NCBI GenBank assembly: GCA_025056455.1
Contig: JANWVY010000009.1
Span: forward strand, 1 to 64,000
DNA: 64,000 nucleotides
Direction: 5' to 3'
From: Bryobacteraceae bacterium
Lineage (GTDB): Bacteria; Acidobacteriota; Terriglobia; Bryobacterales; Bryobacteraceae
Position numbers and translations under genes: made by a program. The notes beneath the pieces were generated by a model. It saw only the letters and a program-made list of their open reading frames with translations, made no database searches and was not told where the DNA came from. Shown piece by piece: positions 47,961 through 58,072 of this stretch. Position 1 is the stretch's first letter. Each line of letters starts with the position of its first letter.

Positions 47961-48650
47961 TCACCGGCCGAACACGCAAATGCGATCGGCTTCGATAAAT
48001 CCCAGTTTGCGCGCCAAGTTGAGTGAAGGTAGATTCCCCTCGACAGCACCCCAAACAGGCAAGCGGCCCGCCTCGTGTTGGAAGCGAATCATCCATGCTA
48101 AATTGCGTGTGGCGTGACCCTGGCGCTGGTATTCCGGCAGCGTGTCAATCGAAATATCCCAAAAGGACTCCGTCTGCCAGCTGGCATAGCAGAAGGACAC
48201 CGGTTTGCCATCGGCGTAAGCAGCCGACAGAGGCGAAAACAGGGCTGCGTCCGCAAACTCCTGCTTGAGCTCTTGCTCGAGCTCCAAGGAGTCGATTTCA
48301 GCGGGTGTCAGCAGGCGAACGCCCTCTGAAACAGGGAGATGCCGAACGTCGTGGAGGATGTGGAGTATTGCGGTTTCGCAGCGCCAGCCGGAAAGTGTCC
48401 CGCGGAGCTCGGCTGCTGTCTCCGACGAGGCTAAAAGCACGCTCTGTTCCGTACAGAGAGCTTCGAGGCGCCGCAGCTCACTGGCTGCAGGCACTCCAAC
48501 CAGCACACCCACCTGGGCGTCAGCGTCATAAAGCGCGAAGTTGGCGAGATCTTCACCAAAAATCTCTGCCGTGCCGCGCAGCAACATTCCCCGGGCATCC
48601 ACATACCGGGGCACATCGGGAAGTAAATCGAGTAAGGTTTGGGGATTCAC
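47961..48650 (-). CDS. GNAT-family N-acetyltransferase
   Basis: 229 residues. The N-terminal half is not recognised; the C-terminal half has the GNAT core ISIDTLPEYQRQGHATRNLAWMI (acetyl-CoA loop Q-R-Q-G-H-A) and AVEGNLPSLNLARKLGF near the end. The GTG start at 48650 overlaps the stop of the PQQ-type gene as GTGA, so the pair is translated together. Target unknown. Confidence 0.8.
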   Translation of the reverse strand: MNPQTLLDLLPDVPRYVDARGMLLRGTAEIFGEDLANFALYDADAQVGVLVGVPAASELRRLEALCTEQSVLLASSETAAELRGTLSGWRCETAILHILHDVRHLPVSEGVRLLTPAEIDSLELEQELKQEFADAALFSPLSAAYADGKPVSFCYASWQTESFWDISIDTLPEYQRQGHATRNLAWMIRFQHEAGRLPVWGAVEGNLPSLNLARKLGFIEADRICVFGR

Positions 48651-50071
48651 GGAGTTTTTTTTGCGAAACAGTAAAGTGCACTGTGGGTTCGGATGTAAAT
48701 TTTGTCATCCACGATGGCTGGCGTGGCGTGGCAACTTTCTTCCAGGTTGTTCACCGCGAGCACTTCCCACTCACCTGCTGCCTTCAAAACAACGACGTTT
48801 CCCGCCTCTGAAACGACATACACCTTCCCATCTCCAGCCACCGGAGAGGCGAAGTAAGGGCTCAGTGCTCCTTGCAGACGTCCCTGTTTAATCACGTCGC
48901 CGGTGGCCGGATCGAGTGTCGTCAAAATGCCGCCTTCTTTGATGAGATAGAGCACGTTGTGATAGAGCAGGGGAGACGGAACGTTGGGAAGCGTTTTCGT
49001 GTAGCGCCACAGCAGGCCTCCGGCGCTGATGTCGCCCTTCGGCCCCAGTTTGATGGCTTGAAACGCATTTTGCGCCGAGCGGCGGGATTGGTAGAGGCGC
49101 CAGTCTCGTGCTCCCAGTACGCCGTCGTCGTCCAGATCGACGGCCCGCCAGTCCTTGGTGATTTTAGGATCTGGCACCTCCTGCTTGCTGAGCTTTCCAT
49201 CTTTGTCCGCATCCCAAGACTTCAGCACGTCCTCAAACGGCGGGATTTGTTCTTGTTGTCCGGTGTCTGATCCGCCAGCCCAGCCCAGAACATAGATGGC
49301 ATCTTTACCCAAAACAGGGGTAGGCTTGAGTTGCCAGGTCAGGCCGCGGAAAAACCATACCTCTTGCCCAGTTTCCACATCATAGGAAGTCAGCTGGTAC
49401 GAGCCAGCGAGGATCGCTTGAACGGGGCCGTCTGGGGGCCGATAAATCACCGGGGTCGAAAAGCCGCGAGTATATTCGGGGCGCTCCACGCGCCACTTTT
49501 GTTTCCCCGTCTCGGCATCGAAGGCGGCAAAGAAGGATCCCGACTCTGCGTCGCAAGCCTGTAGTAGCGTCCGGCCCACGAGCACCGGCGAAGCTCCCAT
49601 GCCAAACGGGTTATTAAAAGGGCCCAAGGGCGTGCGCCACCGCTCGTTTCCGTCCGGCCCGTAGGAGAGCAATCCAAAATCCGTGAAGAAGACAAAAACA
49701 TTACGGCCATCCGTTACCGGACTTGGGGACACAGGTGAATTCGCCTTGTGCAATTCCTGTTTGCGCGGCCGCGGCGCCTCACGCCGCCAGACTACTTTTC
49801 CCGTCTCACGGTCCAGCGCGACCGTGAAGAGCTTATCGTTCTCATACGCGGTGACGAAGATCCGGTTCCCTGCAATCACCGGAGAACTGTGACCTGGCGG
49901 CAAGGGCGTCTTCCAAACCACATTTTTCTCGGGTCCAAACTCTACCGGAAGATTCCGCGAGGCAGAAACGCCCTGGCCGTTCGCACCCCGAAACTGCGGC
50001 CAGTCTTCCGCCCAAACCGCTAGGCAGCCGAAAGTTGCTAGTACAAAAGGGTTCTTTGAGATTCTGTGCAC
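48647..50071 (-). CDS. PQQ-type beta-propeller protein with EF-hand insert
   Basis: About 474 residues from the GTG at 50071 (AAGG 5 bases before). A hydrophobic N terminus acts as a signal peptide before WPQFRGANGQG. Repeats of the pyrrolo-quinoline type follow, marked by DRETGKVVWRRE, DAETGKQKWRVE and DVETGQEVWFF. Between blades a pair of EF-hand-like loops is inserted: DADKDGKLSKQE and DLDDDGVLGARD. The propeller is of the kind seen in Planctomycetes and Acidobacteria outer-membrane or periplasmic proteins; PQQ binding itself is not evident. It is paired with the downstream acetyltransferase. Confidence 0.85.
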   Translation of the reverse strand: MHRISKNPFVLATFGCLAVWAEDWPQFRGANGQGVSASRNLPVEFGPEKNVVWKTPLPPGHSSPVIAGNRIFVTAYENDKLFTVALDRETGKVVWRREAPRPRKQELHKANSPVSPSPVTDGRNVFVFFTDFGLLSYGPDGNERWRTPLGPFNNPFGMGASPVLVGRTLLQACDAESGSFFAAFDAETGKQKWRVERPEYTRGFSTPVIYRPPDGPVQAILAGSYQLTSYDVETGQEVWFFRGLTWQLKPTPVLGKDAIYVLGWAGGSDTGQQEQIPPFEDVLKSWDADKDGKLSKQEVPDPKITKDWRAVDLDDDGVLGARDWRLYQSRRSAQNAFQAIKLGPKGDISAGGLLWRYTKTLPNVPSPLLYHNVLYLIKEGGILTTLDPATGDVIKQGRLQGALSPYFASPVAGDGKVYVVSEAGNVVVLKAAGEWEVLAVNNLEESCHATPAIVDDKIYIRTHSALYCFAKKTP

Positions 50072-50157
50072 CGCCGCCTTATCCCTCGGAATCCAGTATA
50101 AGGAGATTTCGCAGTACACTAGTGGCGTACTTGCCCAAACCTTTGAGGAGCGAAACA

Positions 50158-51252
<1,095 letters not shown>

Positions 51253-51253
51253 G

Positions 51254-52690
51254 ATGCTGCATCTTCCCATCCTGCGCCACGGGCGACCCTACCGCAGCCT
51301 CAGCGTGTCTTCAACGCCTCATTTCCGGACCAAGGAACCCTTTGTGGAGTTGAGTTTGGCGAATCCGGGTCTGATTCGCCGCGACCTTCTTCAGGCAGAA
51401 AGGACCTGGAGCATCCTGCAACAATACAAGGCTCAAGATCTTCTGCGCATGACCAAACGCGCGGCCGAATTCTTCTTGCACGATCCGTTGCCCCTCGGCG
51501 AGGCGTGGCAAACACCAGAAGAGTACGTCGCGCAAATCTCTGCCACCACGGGCCTGCCGCTTGTCATGGTGCGCAAAAACATGATGAAAATCTACGGCGT
51601 CATGGCGGAGATCGATCACGTGATCAGCGGGTTAACGCGCGGCATCGAGCCTGCTGTCTTGGATGAGGGTTACGGGGAAGTGAATGGTCACGCTGTTAGT
51701 TTCTTCCCCCGCGGCTACAACTTGGGCGTTGTCCTGCCCAATAATTCGCCTGGCGTGCACTCGCTGTGGATCCCAGCGATCGCCATGAAAATTCCCCTCG
51801 TCTTAAAGCCGGGCAGCGCCGAACCCTGGTCGCCGTACCGGGTCATCCAAGCCTTGATCAAGGCAGGCTTTCCGCCGGAAGTGTTTAGCTACTATCCCAC
51901 CGATCACGCCGGCGCGGGCGAAATTCTCCGCAGCTCGGATCGCTGTATGTTGTTCGGCGACGTAGGTGCCGTAAAATCCTGGAGAAACGATCCGCGAGTT
52001 GAACTTCACGGCCCGGGCTACAGCAAAATCGTGATTGGGGGAGACTGCATCGACCACTTCGATCGCTACCTCGACGTCATGATCCAGTCGATTGCCGAGA
52101 ATTCGGGGCGTTCTTGCATCAATGCCTCAGGCGTCTGGGTGCCACGGCGTGGCCGTGAGATCGCCGACGCACTTGCGCAACGGCTAGCCCGTATCGAGCC
52201 CAAACCGGCGGACGATCCCGACGCCCAGATCGCCCCGTTTGCCGACCCGCGCGTCGCGGAGCGCATCTCCAACATGATTGATAAGGGTCTGTACGAGCCC
52301 GGAGCGGAAGATTACACGGCGCGATACCGCCCAGGGGGCCGCCTGGTGACCTTCGACGGCGCAACCTATTTGTTGCCCACGATCCTCTATTGCGAATCTC
52401 CTGAGCACGGCCTGGCCAACCGTGAGTTTTTGTTCCCCTTTGCCAGTGTCGTAGAGTGCCCTGAGGAACAGTTGCTGGAAGCGATGGGGCCGACGCTTGT
52501 AGTCACAGCAATTACCCATAGTGAACGGCTCAAGTCGCGCCTGCTTGCCTCGTCGCACGTTGGACGTTTGAACCTCGGTCCGATCCCGACGATGAAGATT
52601 GGCTGGGACCAACCCCATGAGGGGAACCTTTTTGAACATCTGTATGCGCGGCGGGCTTTCCAACAAGTGCGCGAACTCGTGCATCCCTAA
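51254..52690 (+). CDS. Aldehyde dehydrogenase family / LuxC-like acyl reductase
   Basis: 478 residues, starting one base after the previous stop. ALDH-fold features are VLPNNSPGVHSLWIPAIAMKIPLVLKPG (cofactor-binding region near 190-215) and the catalytic thiol in ENSGRSCINASGVW near 295. The spacing and length fit LuxC, which reduces an acyl group delivered as a thioester, better than ordinary ALDHs. Combined with the upstream adenylating enzyme this forms a reductase system. No LuxD-type thioesterase lies next to it. Confidence 0.8.
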   Translation: MLHLPILRHGRPYRSLSVSSTPHFRTKEPFVELSLANPGLIRRDLLQAERTWSILQQYKAQDLLRMTKRAAEFFLHDPLPLGEAWQTPEEYVAQISATTGLPLVMVRKNMMKIYGVMAEIDHVISGLTRGIEPAVLDEGYGEVNGHAVSFFPRGYNLGVVLPNNSPGVHSLWIPAIAMKIPLVLKPGSAEPWSPYRVIQALIKAGFPPEVFSYYPTDHAGAGEILRSSDRCMLFGDVGAVKSWRNDPRVELHGPGYSKIVIGGDCIDHFDRYLDVMIQSIAENSGRSCINASGVWVPRRGREIADALAQRLARIEPKPADDPDAQIAPFADPRVAERISNMIDKGLYEPGAEDYTARYRPGGRLVTFDGATYLLPTILYCESPEHGLANREFLFPFASVVECPEEQLLEAMGPTLVVTAITHSERLKSRLLASSHVGRLNLGPIPTMKIGWDQPHEGNLFEHLYARRAFQQVRELVHP

Positions 52691-52711
52691 GCCAGAGACT
52701 TCGAGGCTAGG

Positions 52712-54013
52712 ATGAGAATCTACGCCTTCACCGCGGGCGCCGCACAAATGTATTGTGGCAGCTGTTTGCGCGACAATGCGCTCGCTGCGCAGCTCAAGGC
52801 GGACGGCCACGACGTCGTGCTGATGCCCGTCTATACGCCCACTCTCGTGGATGAAGAGAATGTCTCTTCTTCGGACCATGTTTTTTTTGGCGGCATCAGC
52901 GTCTACCTTCAGCAGGTTTCGCGCCTGTTCCGCAAAACGCCGTGGTTCTTAGACCGGCTGTGGGATTCGACCCTCACACTGCGACTGGCCTCTAAGCGAA
53001 GCATCCCGGTCAACCCGCGCTTCTTGGGCGAGATGACGGTGTCCATGCTCGAAGGGCCGGCCGGGCCCTACCGAAAGGAATTTGAGAAGCTCGCTCGCTA
53101 CCTGGAGCGCATGGAAAAACCTGACGTCGCCACACTGCCCAATTCCTTGCTCATCGGGATGGCCAAGCCTGTGCGGGAGGCGCTCGGCTGCCCCGTTTAT
53201 GTCACCTTGCAAGGGGAGGATCTTTTCTTAGAAAACCTCGAAGAACCTTTTCGCAGCCGCGCTCTCCAGTTGATTCGCAGCCAGGTCGACCAGCCCGAAG
53301 GTTTCATTGCCGTCAGCGAGTTTGGCGCTCGGCTCATGGCGGCCTATCTCGGAATCTCATCGCAACGGATGCACATCGTCCCCCTCGGCGTGAACACGTC
53401 CGATCTCCAGATGCGCGAGGAACGCAACGATGGCGTGTTTCGCATCGGCTACCTGGCTCGCGTCGCTCCGGAAAAGAGCCTGCATCAGTTGTGCGAGGCC
53501 TACTATTGGATGCGGCGCGAAGGTGGCTTGCCTCCCTCGCGACTGGAAGCTGCTGGCTACTTAGCTCCCGAGCACAAGCCCTATCTGAAGACGATCGAGA
53601 AGCAGATGAAAGCTTGGGGTTTGGAAGCGGAGTTCCACTATCACGGGGCGCTCGATCGGCTTCGCAAAATCGAGTTTTTACGTAGCCTCGATGTAATGTG
53701 CGTTCCCAGCATCTATGCCGAAACAAAAGGGCTCTATGTTTTGGAGGCGATGGCCTGTGGAGTGCCCGTCGTCTCGCCCAATCACGGCTCCTTTCCTGAG
53801 ATGATCCACCGCACCGGTGGCGGGCTGCTGGCCGAGCCAAACCATCCGGTGAGTTTCGGCCGCGAGCTCTTGCGGCTGTATCAAGACCAAGCGTTGCGGC
53901 GCTGGCTTGGAGAACGTGGTTATCGGGGAGTCCGCCAGCACTACACCAAGGAGCAGATGGCACAAAAAGCCGTGGCTGTGTTGAGTGGAGTCAGCCGCAA
54001 TCCCGTCTGTTAA
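52712..54013 (+). CDS. GT4 family glycosyltransferase
   Basis: 433 residues with two Rossmann domains. The C-terminal donor domain has RIGYLARVAPEKSLHQL, the EX7E motif in ETKGLYVLEAMACGVPVVSPNHGSFPE. The N-terminal acceptor domain has YCGSCLRDN near residue 14, an unusual Cys-containing segment. It follows the LuxE/LuxC-like pair by 21 bases in the same direction, so the aldehyde or alcohol product might be glycosylated. Its 3' end overlaps glpK by 4 bases. Confidence 0.88.
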   Translation: MRIYAFTAGAAQMYCGSCLRDNALAAQLKADGHDVVLMPVYTPTLVDEENVSSSDHVFFGGISVYLQQVSRLFRKTPWFLDRLWDSTLTLRLASKRSIPVNPRFLGEMTVSMLEGPAGPYRKEFEKLARYLERMEKPDVATLPNSLLIGMAKPVREALGCPVYVTLQGEDLFLENLEEPFRSRALQLIRSQVDQPEGFIAVSEFGARLMAAYLGISSQRMHIVPLGVNTSDLQMREERNDGVFRIGYLARVAPEKSLHQLCEAYYWMRREGGLPPSRLEAAGYLAPEHKPYLKTIEKQMKAWGLEAEFHYHGALDRLRKIEFLRSLDVMCVPSIYAETKGLYVLEAMACGVPVVSPNHGSFPEMIHRTGGGLLAEPNHPVSFGRELLRLYQDQALRRWLGERGYRGVRQHYTKEQMAQKAVAVLSGVSRNPVC

Positions 54014-55494
54014 ACTAGCGACGTCGCCCGGCACTGGCGCACGGCGCGCTGCCAGCCTTGCCAGAGATCCTCTCGCTGATCCTCGCTCATCCTGGGCTCG
54101 AAGACCCGTTCCGCGCGCCAAAGGTTCTCTAACTCAGACAAACTGCTCCACACACCCGTGGCCAGCCCAGCGAGGTAGGCCGCTCCCAGCGCTGTGGTTT
54201 CAATATCCGCTGGCCTCACGATGGGTTTCCCGAGAATGTCAGCTTGAAACTGCATCAAAAATTGGTTGGCGCTTGCTCCACCATCGACCCGCAGCTCCGC
54301 CAGCGGCTGGTTGCTGTCGGCCTCCATGGCTTCAATTAACTCTCGTGTTTGGAAGGCGATGCTTTCTAGCGTCGCCCGCACCAGATGGGCGCGGCTAGCG
54401 CCCCGAGTGAGCCCGGTGATCAAGCCGCGAGCGGCGGAATCCCAATGTGGCGCTCCCAGGCCGACAAAGGCTGGCACGACATACACCCCCCCGTTGTTCG
54501 GCACCGAGGCCGCTAGTGTTTCCGATTCGGCAGCCGTAGCAAGGAGGCCCAAGCTGTCGCGGAGCCACTGCACGGCGGCGCCAGCGATAAATACAGCGCC
54601 TTCGATGGCATACTGCGGCCGGTCCAAATTAGCGGCCCGCGTTCCGAGTAATCGATTTTTGGACTGGGGTCGCAACTGGCCCGTGTGCAGCAGTGCAAAG
54701 CATCCTGTGCCGTAAGTATTTTTGGAATAGCCCTCTCGAAAACAGGCTTGCCCGAACAGTGCGGCTTGCTGGTCGCCCGCGATCCCCGCGATCGGAATGC
54801 GGGCCCCGAGGTGTTCCGGCGCCGTCTCCGCCACCACGCCGCTCGAGTTGACTATGCACGGCAACATCACGCGGGGGACTTCAAACAGAGCGGTTAGCTC
54901 CTCATCCCAGCCGCCCGCCTCGAGGTTCATTAACATCGTGCGCGAGGCATTCGAAAAGTCGGTGACATGGCTTGCGCCGTTGGTCAGTTTCCACACTAGC
55001 CACGAATCGACGGTGCCAAACAGCAGCTCGCCATTCTGAGCCCGTTCGCGCAACCCGGGGTGGTTGTCCAGAATCCATCGAATTTTACTTGCGGAAAAAT
55101 ACGCGTCGAGAACTAGCCCGGTCTTTTGCGTGATGAACTCGCCGTAGCCTTCGGCCAGCTGCCGGCAAAATTCGGCCGTACGACGGCATTGCCAGACAAT
55201 GGCAGGCGCTACGGCTTGGCCTGTGTGCCGATCCCAAACAATCGTGGTTTCGCGCTGGTTGGTGATTCCGAGCGCCCGGATTTCGCTCGATGCGATTCCA
55301 GCCTTCGCGATCGCTCTCCGTGCTGATTCTAGCTGGGCGCTCCAAATCTGCTCCGGGTCTTGTTCTACCCACCCTGGGTGCGGATAGTTGCAATTCACCC
55401 CCACGGACTCGATGGCTAACGCTTGGCCGTCTTCGTCGTAAACAATGGTGCGAGCGCTGCTAGTTCCTTCATCAAGAGCGATCAAGTAAGACAC
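54010..55494 (-). CDS. glpK: Glycerol kinase
   Basis: About 494 residues from the GTG at 55494, a normal length. It phosphorylates glycerol to glycerol-3-phosphate. FGGY-kinase motifs: IALDEGTSSARTIVYDEDG at the start, NQRETTIVWDRHTGQ near 80, and the central LDNHP, GTVDSWLVWKLT and NTYGTGCFALLHTG segments, with VDGGASANQFLMQFQADIL near 400. TATAAT lies 6 bases before the GTG, so the message may be leaderless. The transporter and glpD are not in the window. Confidence 0.95.
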   Translation of the reverse strand: MSYLIALDEGTSSARTIVYDEDGQALAIESVGVNCNYPHPGWVEQDPEQIWSAQLESARRAIAKAGIASSEIRALGITNQRETTIVWDRHTGQAVAPAIVWQCRRTAEFCRQLAEGYGEFITQKTGLVLDAYFSASKIRWILDNHPGLRERAQNGELLFGTVDSWLVWKLTNGASHVTDFSNASRTMLMNLEAGGWDEELTALFEVPRVMLPCIVNSSGVVAETAPEHLGARIPIAGIAGDQQAALFGQACFREGYSKNTYGTGCFALLHTGQLRPQSKNRLLGTRAANLDRPQYAIEGAVFIAGAAVQWLRDSLGLLATAAESETLAASVPNNGGVYVVPAFVGLGAPHWDSAARGLITGLTRGASRAHLVRATLESIAFQTRELIEAMEADSNQPLAELRVDGGASANQFLMQFQADILGKPIVRPADIETTALGAAYLAGLATGVWSSLSELENLWRAERVFEPRMSEDQREDLWQGWQRAVRQCRATSLV

Positions 55495-55500
55495 CCTCGA

Positions 55501-55506
55501 ATTATA
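55501..55506 (-). promoter_or_regulatory. -10 box directly before glpK
   Basis: On the minus strand the sequence reads TATAAT, TCGAGG, GTG. A start 6-7 bases after a -10 box falls on the GTG itself. A weak -35 (GCGACG, three matches) is 17 bases upstream at 55524-55529. No Shine-Dalgarno sequence with proper spacing exists. Confidence 0.5.
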
Positions 55507-55600
55507 ACCATCGCCAGGCGCGCCGTCGCTTTCCCCGCTACTGGACTCTCCCCTTTGGCTTCCCGCCGACTCCCGGCCCCGCTCGCTACAATAAAGGGTT

Positions 55601-56032
55601 ATGTTCTTTAAGCGCGAGAAGCCTCGTGTGCCCACTTTCGGCGAACGGATGGAGGAGCTGCGCAAGCAAGGCTTTGCCGTAGAGCCGGATCAGGGCGGAA
55701 TGCGCGCCAGCAAGAACGGGTGCGCGGCCGTGATCACCGATCAAGGAAATGGAGCCGTGAAGGTGGCCAAGGCTGGATTGTTACTTGGCAAGGAGATTGG
55801 TGCGCTTGTGGATGCCGGCTTCCAAAAATACTGGCTTGCGCCGAGTGGGGTCCGCGCGGCTGCCACCGCCGAACATTTGAAGGCCTTGCACAATTTTGAA
55901 GAAGATTTGCGGGAAGCCCTTGGACTTATCAGTCTATATAATGAGGCGCTGGGAACCGTCAACGAGCTTCATCTTTACGACCGCGTGCAAGACCGTGACC
56001 GTGGCGTTCCTCGCCGGCCTTGGGAGAGGTAG
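55601..56032 (+). CDS. Conserved small protein of unknown function
   Basis: 143 residues, not recognised. Basic N terminus (FFKREKPRVPTF), then a beta-alpha pattern (GFAVEPDQGGMRASKNGCAAVITD), KAGLLLGKEIGAL with small residues, and a highly charged C terminus (YDRVQDRDRGVPRRPWER). It has no signal peptide. TACAAT 8 bases before the ATG may be its promoter. The style resembles lineage-specific Acidobacteria proteins. Confidence 0.6.
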   Translation: MFFKREKPRVPTFGERMEELRKQGFAVEPDQGGMRASKNGCAAVITDQGNGAVKVAKAGLLLGKEIGALVDAGFQKYWLAPSGVRAAATAEHLKALHNFEEDLREALGLISLYNEALGTVNELHLYDRVQDRDRGVPRRPWER

Positions 56033-56054
56033 GACCGGGTCTTCGAACGGGTAC

Positions 56055-56876
56055 ATGCGGGCCAGACTGGCGCTATTGATTTCTTTTCTTTGTTCTGTTG
56101 CGCCCTCCCAGAGTTTGCACATCTATTCCGAGTTCCGCCGCTTCACTCGCTCCGGTGAGTTGTTGCCTCAGGATCGCGGAGGAAAACCTCGCGAAATTCT
56201 CTCGCCCGGGCTGGTGCGCAACGCTTGGCACTCCTTCCGTGTCGCGTTGAGCATGCCAGCCGGCCATCCCTACGCCTTGTATATTGCGCAAAACCCCGAA
56301 GATGTCGCTCTGGTCAGGCTCTACCGGGAAAAAAACGAGGGCGAGCTTGAGCCAGTCCAACTTCCCGTTCAAGGGACAGGTCAGGGCGGATATGAAACCT
56401 TCTGGCTGGACATCTTTCTGCCCGCGCTCACCGACTTGAAGCGCTTCCGGCTGGAAGCGCAGCTGTATGAGGGAAGCGGCTGGGTCATTGCCCCGATGGA
56501 GGTACGGCCGCTGGCTGGGATTCTTCCGGAAGTCAAAATCACGGATGCGGAGCTCCCAAGCCCCAAAGCCCCAGCCGAAGCCACGGCGCACGCCGCTCTG
56601 CGCGGCTATGTCTGCGGCGAACCGCCTCGCGCAATGCCCGCGGCGCGTAATGTCCGAACGCTGCAAAGGCGCAATGCCTTACAAGATGTGGCCCTAGCCC
56701 AGACGCTTGAGAAGTCTCTCGGCAGGCCAGCGGTTTTGCTGGGTATCGTTCGTGCGTCGGGGGAAAGCGATGTGGAAAGCTGGTGTGCTGCCAGTCGACC
56801 ACAAGGTGCGCAGACCTACGGCCCGGAGTGGTATCTCCGGGTGCGCGACTACCTCTTCCGCGAGGTCTCTCGTTGA
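56055..56876 (+). CDS. Secreted protein of unknown function
   Basis: About 273 residues from the ATG at 56055. A signal peptide (ALLISFLCSVAPSQS) precedes a beta-rich first half (FRVALSMPAGHPYALYIAQNP, GGYETFWLDIFLPALTDLKRFRLEAQLY) and a linker, then a helical region ending in RVRDYLFREVSR. I do not recognise the family. It lies between the small protein at 55601 and the amidohydrolase, whose start overlaps its stop. An upstream start is possible but would overlap the previous gene. Confidence 0.6.
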   Translation: MRARLALLISFLCSVAPSQSLHIYSEFRRFTRSGELLPQDRGGKPREILSPGLVRNAWHSFRVALSMPAGHPYALYIAQNPEDVALVRLYREKNEGELEPVQLPVQGTGQGGYETFWLDIFLPALTDLKRFRLEAQLYEGSGWVIAPMEVRPLAGILPEVKITDAELPSPKAPAEATAHAALRGYVCGEPPRAMPAARNVRTLQRRNALQDVALAQTLEKSLGRPAVLLGIVRASGESDVESWCAASRPQGAQTYGPEWYLRVRDYLFREVSR

Positions 56877-58072
56877 TTGCCGCCGCGGTTGCGATCCTCA
56901 ACGTCACTTTAATTGATGGTACGGGCGCCCCTCCCAAACTCAATCAAACCGTGCTGGTTCGCAACGGCAAAATCTTCTCCATCGGCCCTTCGCAGGAAGG
57001 CGAAAGCCGTAGAATCCGGGCCCGACTGAAGCCCGGTGAGACTCTAGAACTCCTTTCAGGCGACGGCAAATATTTGATACCAGGCTTGTGGGATATGCAT
57101 GCGCACGTGTTGCCCGACGCCGCCGACAGTCTGCTGCGCTGGGGCATTACTGGCGTACGGAATATGCATGTCGAGGCGGAAGACGCCATCCGCTTAGCGT
57201 TAGAAGCAAAACGGCGCGACACGGGTCCGCGGATCGTCACCAACGGCGTGATTATCGATGGCCCGAATCCCGTTTACTGGGCTTCGGCCCGCGCCGTCGA
57301 TCGCGCTTCTGCCATGGAAATCGCCAGGCGAGCCAAACAGTATGGATTGGACTTTCTGAAGGTTTACGATTTCGTTCCGCGCGAGGCCTACTTTGCTCTC
57401 GCCGAAGAGAGCAAGCGAACTGGGCTGCCATTAACCGGACACGTGCCGCTGGCGGTCCGCCTGGATGAAGCAGTGGCGGCAGGGCAGAAGTCGATCGAGC
57501 ACCTCAGCGGCATCTTTGAAGCCTGTAGTTCTGAGCCCAAACTGCTAGAGGATTTAAGGTCCGCGGCCATGTTGTGGACGCTTTCGCGCCGTGAATCTTC
57601 GCGCCGGCTACGCGACGTGCTGCTCAAAATGATCGCCAGCTATGATGCTTCGATCTGCGAACCGCTTCTGAGGATGCTAGCGCAGAACAAGGTGTGGCAG
57701 TGTCCGACGCTCGTAGCGCTCGGCCCTCCAGCGCGCCAGGCTGCCCTTTCGCTAGTTGGCCAGATGCACCGCATGGGCGTGCCTTTGCTTGCGGGAACCG
57801 ATGCCGGCAGCGGGGGAATCACCCCTGGAGAAAGCCTTCATGAGGAGCTGGAACTTCTCGTTAGGGCTGGTCTGACAGCTATGGAAGCGCTCCAGACGGC
57901 AACGCTGGGTCCTGCCCAGTTTCTCGGCGAACAGAGCCAGTTTGGAACTGTCGAAAAGGGACGCCTCGCGGATCTGGTTCTTCTCGACGCTAACCCGCTC
58001 GAGGATATTCGCAACACGCGAAGAATCGCTGCTGTCATCTCCCGGGGGCGTGTGGTAGTGTCGGTTCCATGA
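56873..58072 (+). CDS. Amidohydrolase-family enzyme
   Basis: About 399 residues, starting at a TTG that overlaps the previous stop (TTGA), with GAGG nearby; no ATG fits better. Features of the amidohydrolase superfamily: LIDGTG start, DMHAHV (the HxH pair near residue 85), a FLKVYD segment near 165, GHVPLAV near 190, EHLSG near 210 and GTDAG near 310 with the late metal Asp. Enzymes of this subgroup cleave cyclic amides or dipeptides such as Xaa-Pro. It overlaps and is translated with the peptidase below. Confidence 0.85.
   Translation: MIAAAVAILNVTLIDGTGAPPKLNQTVLVRNGKIFSIGPSQEGESRRIRARLKPGETLELLSGDGKYLIPGLWDMHAHVLPDAADSLLRWGITGVRNMHVEAEDAIRLALEAKRRDTGPRIVTNGVIIDGPNPVYWASARAVDRASAMEIARRAKQYGLDFLKVYDFVPREAYFALAEESKRTGLPLTGHVPLAVRLDEAVAAGQKSIEHLSGIFEACSSEPKLLEDLRSAAMLWTLSRRESSRRLRDVLLKMIASYDASICEPLLRMLAQNKVWQCPTLVALGPPARQAALSLVGQMHRMGVPLLAGTDAGSGGITPGESLHEELELLVRAGLTAMEALQTATLGPAQFLGEQSQFGTVEKGRLADLVLLDANPLEDIRNTRRIAAVISRGRVVVSVP

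Noticed and set aside
55587-55592. TACAAT 8 bases before the ATG of the small protein at 55601 as evidence of a leaderless gene
   Set aside because: AAAGGG between them could be a ribosome-binding site and no -35 box is found, so it is ambiguous.
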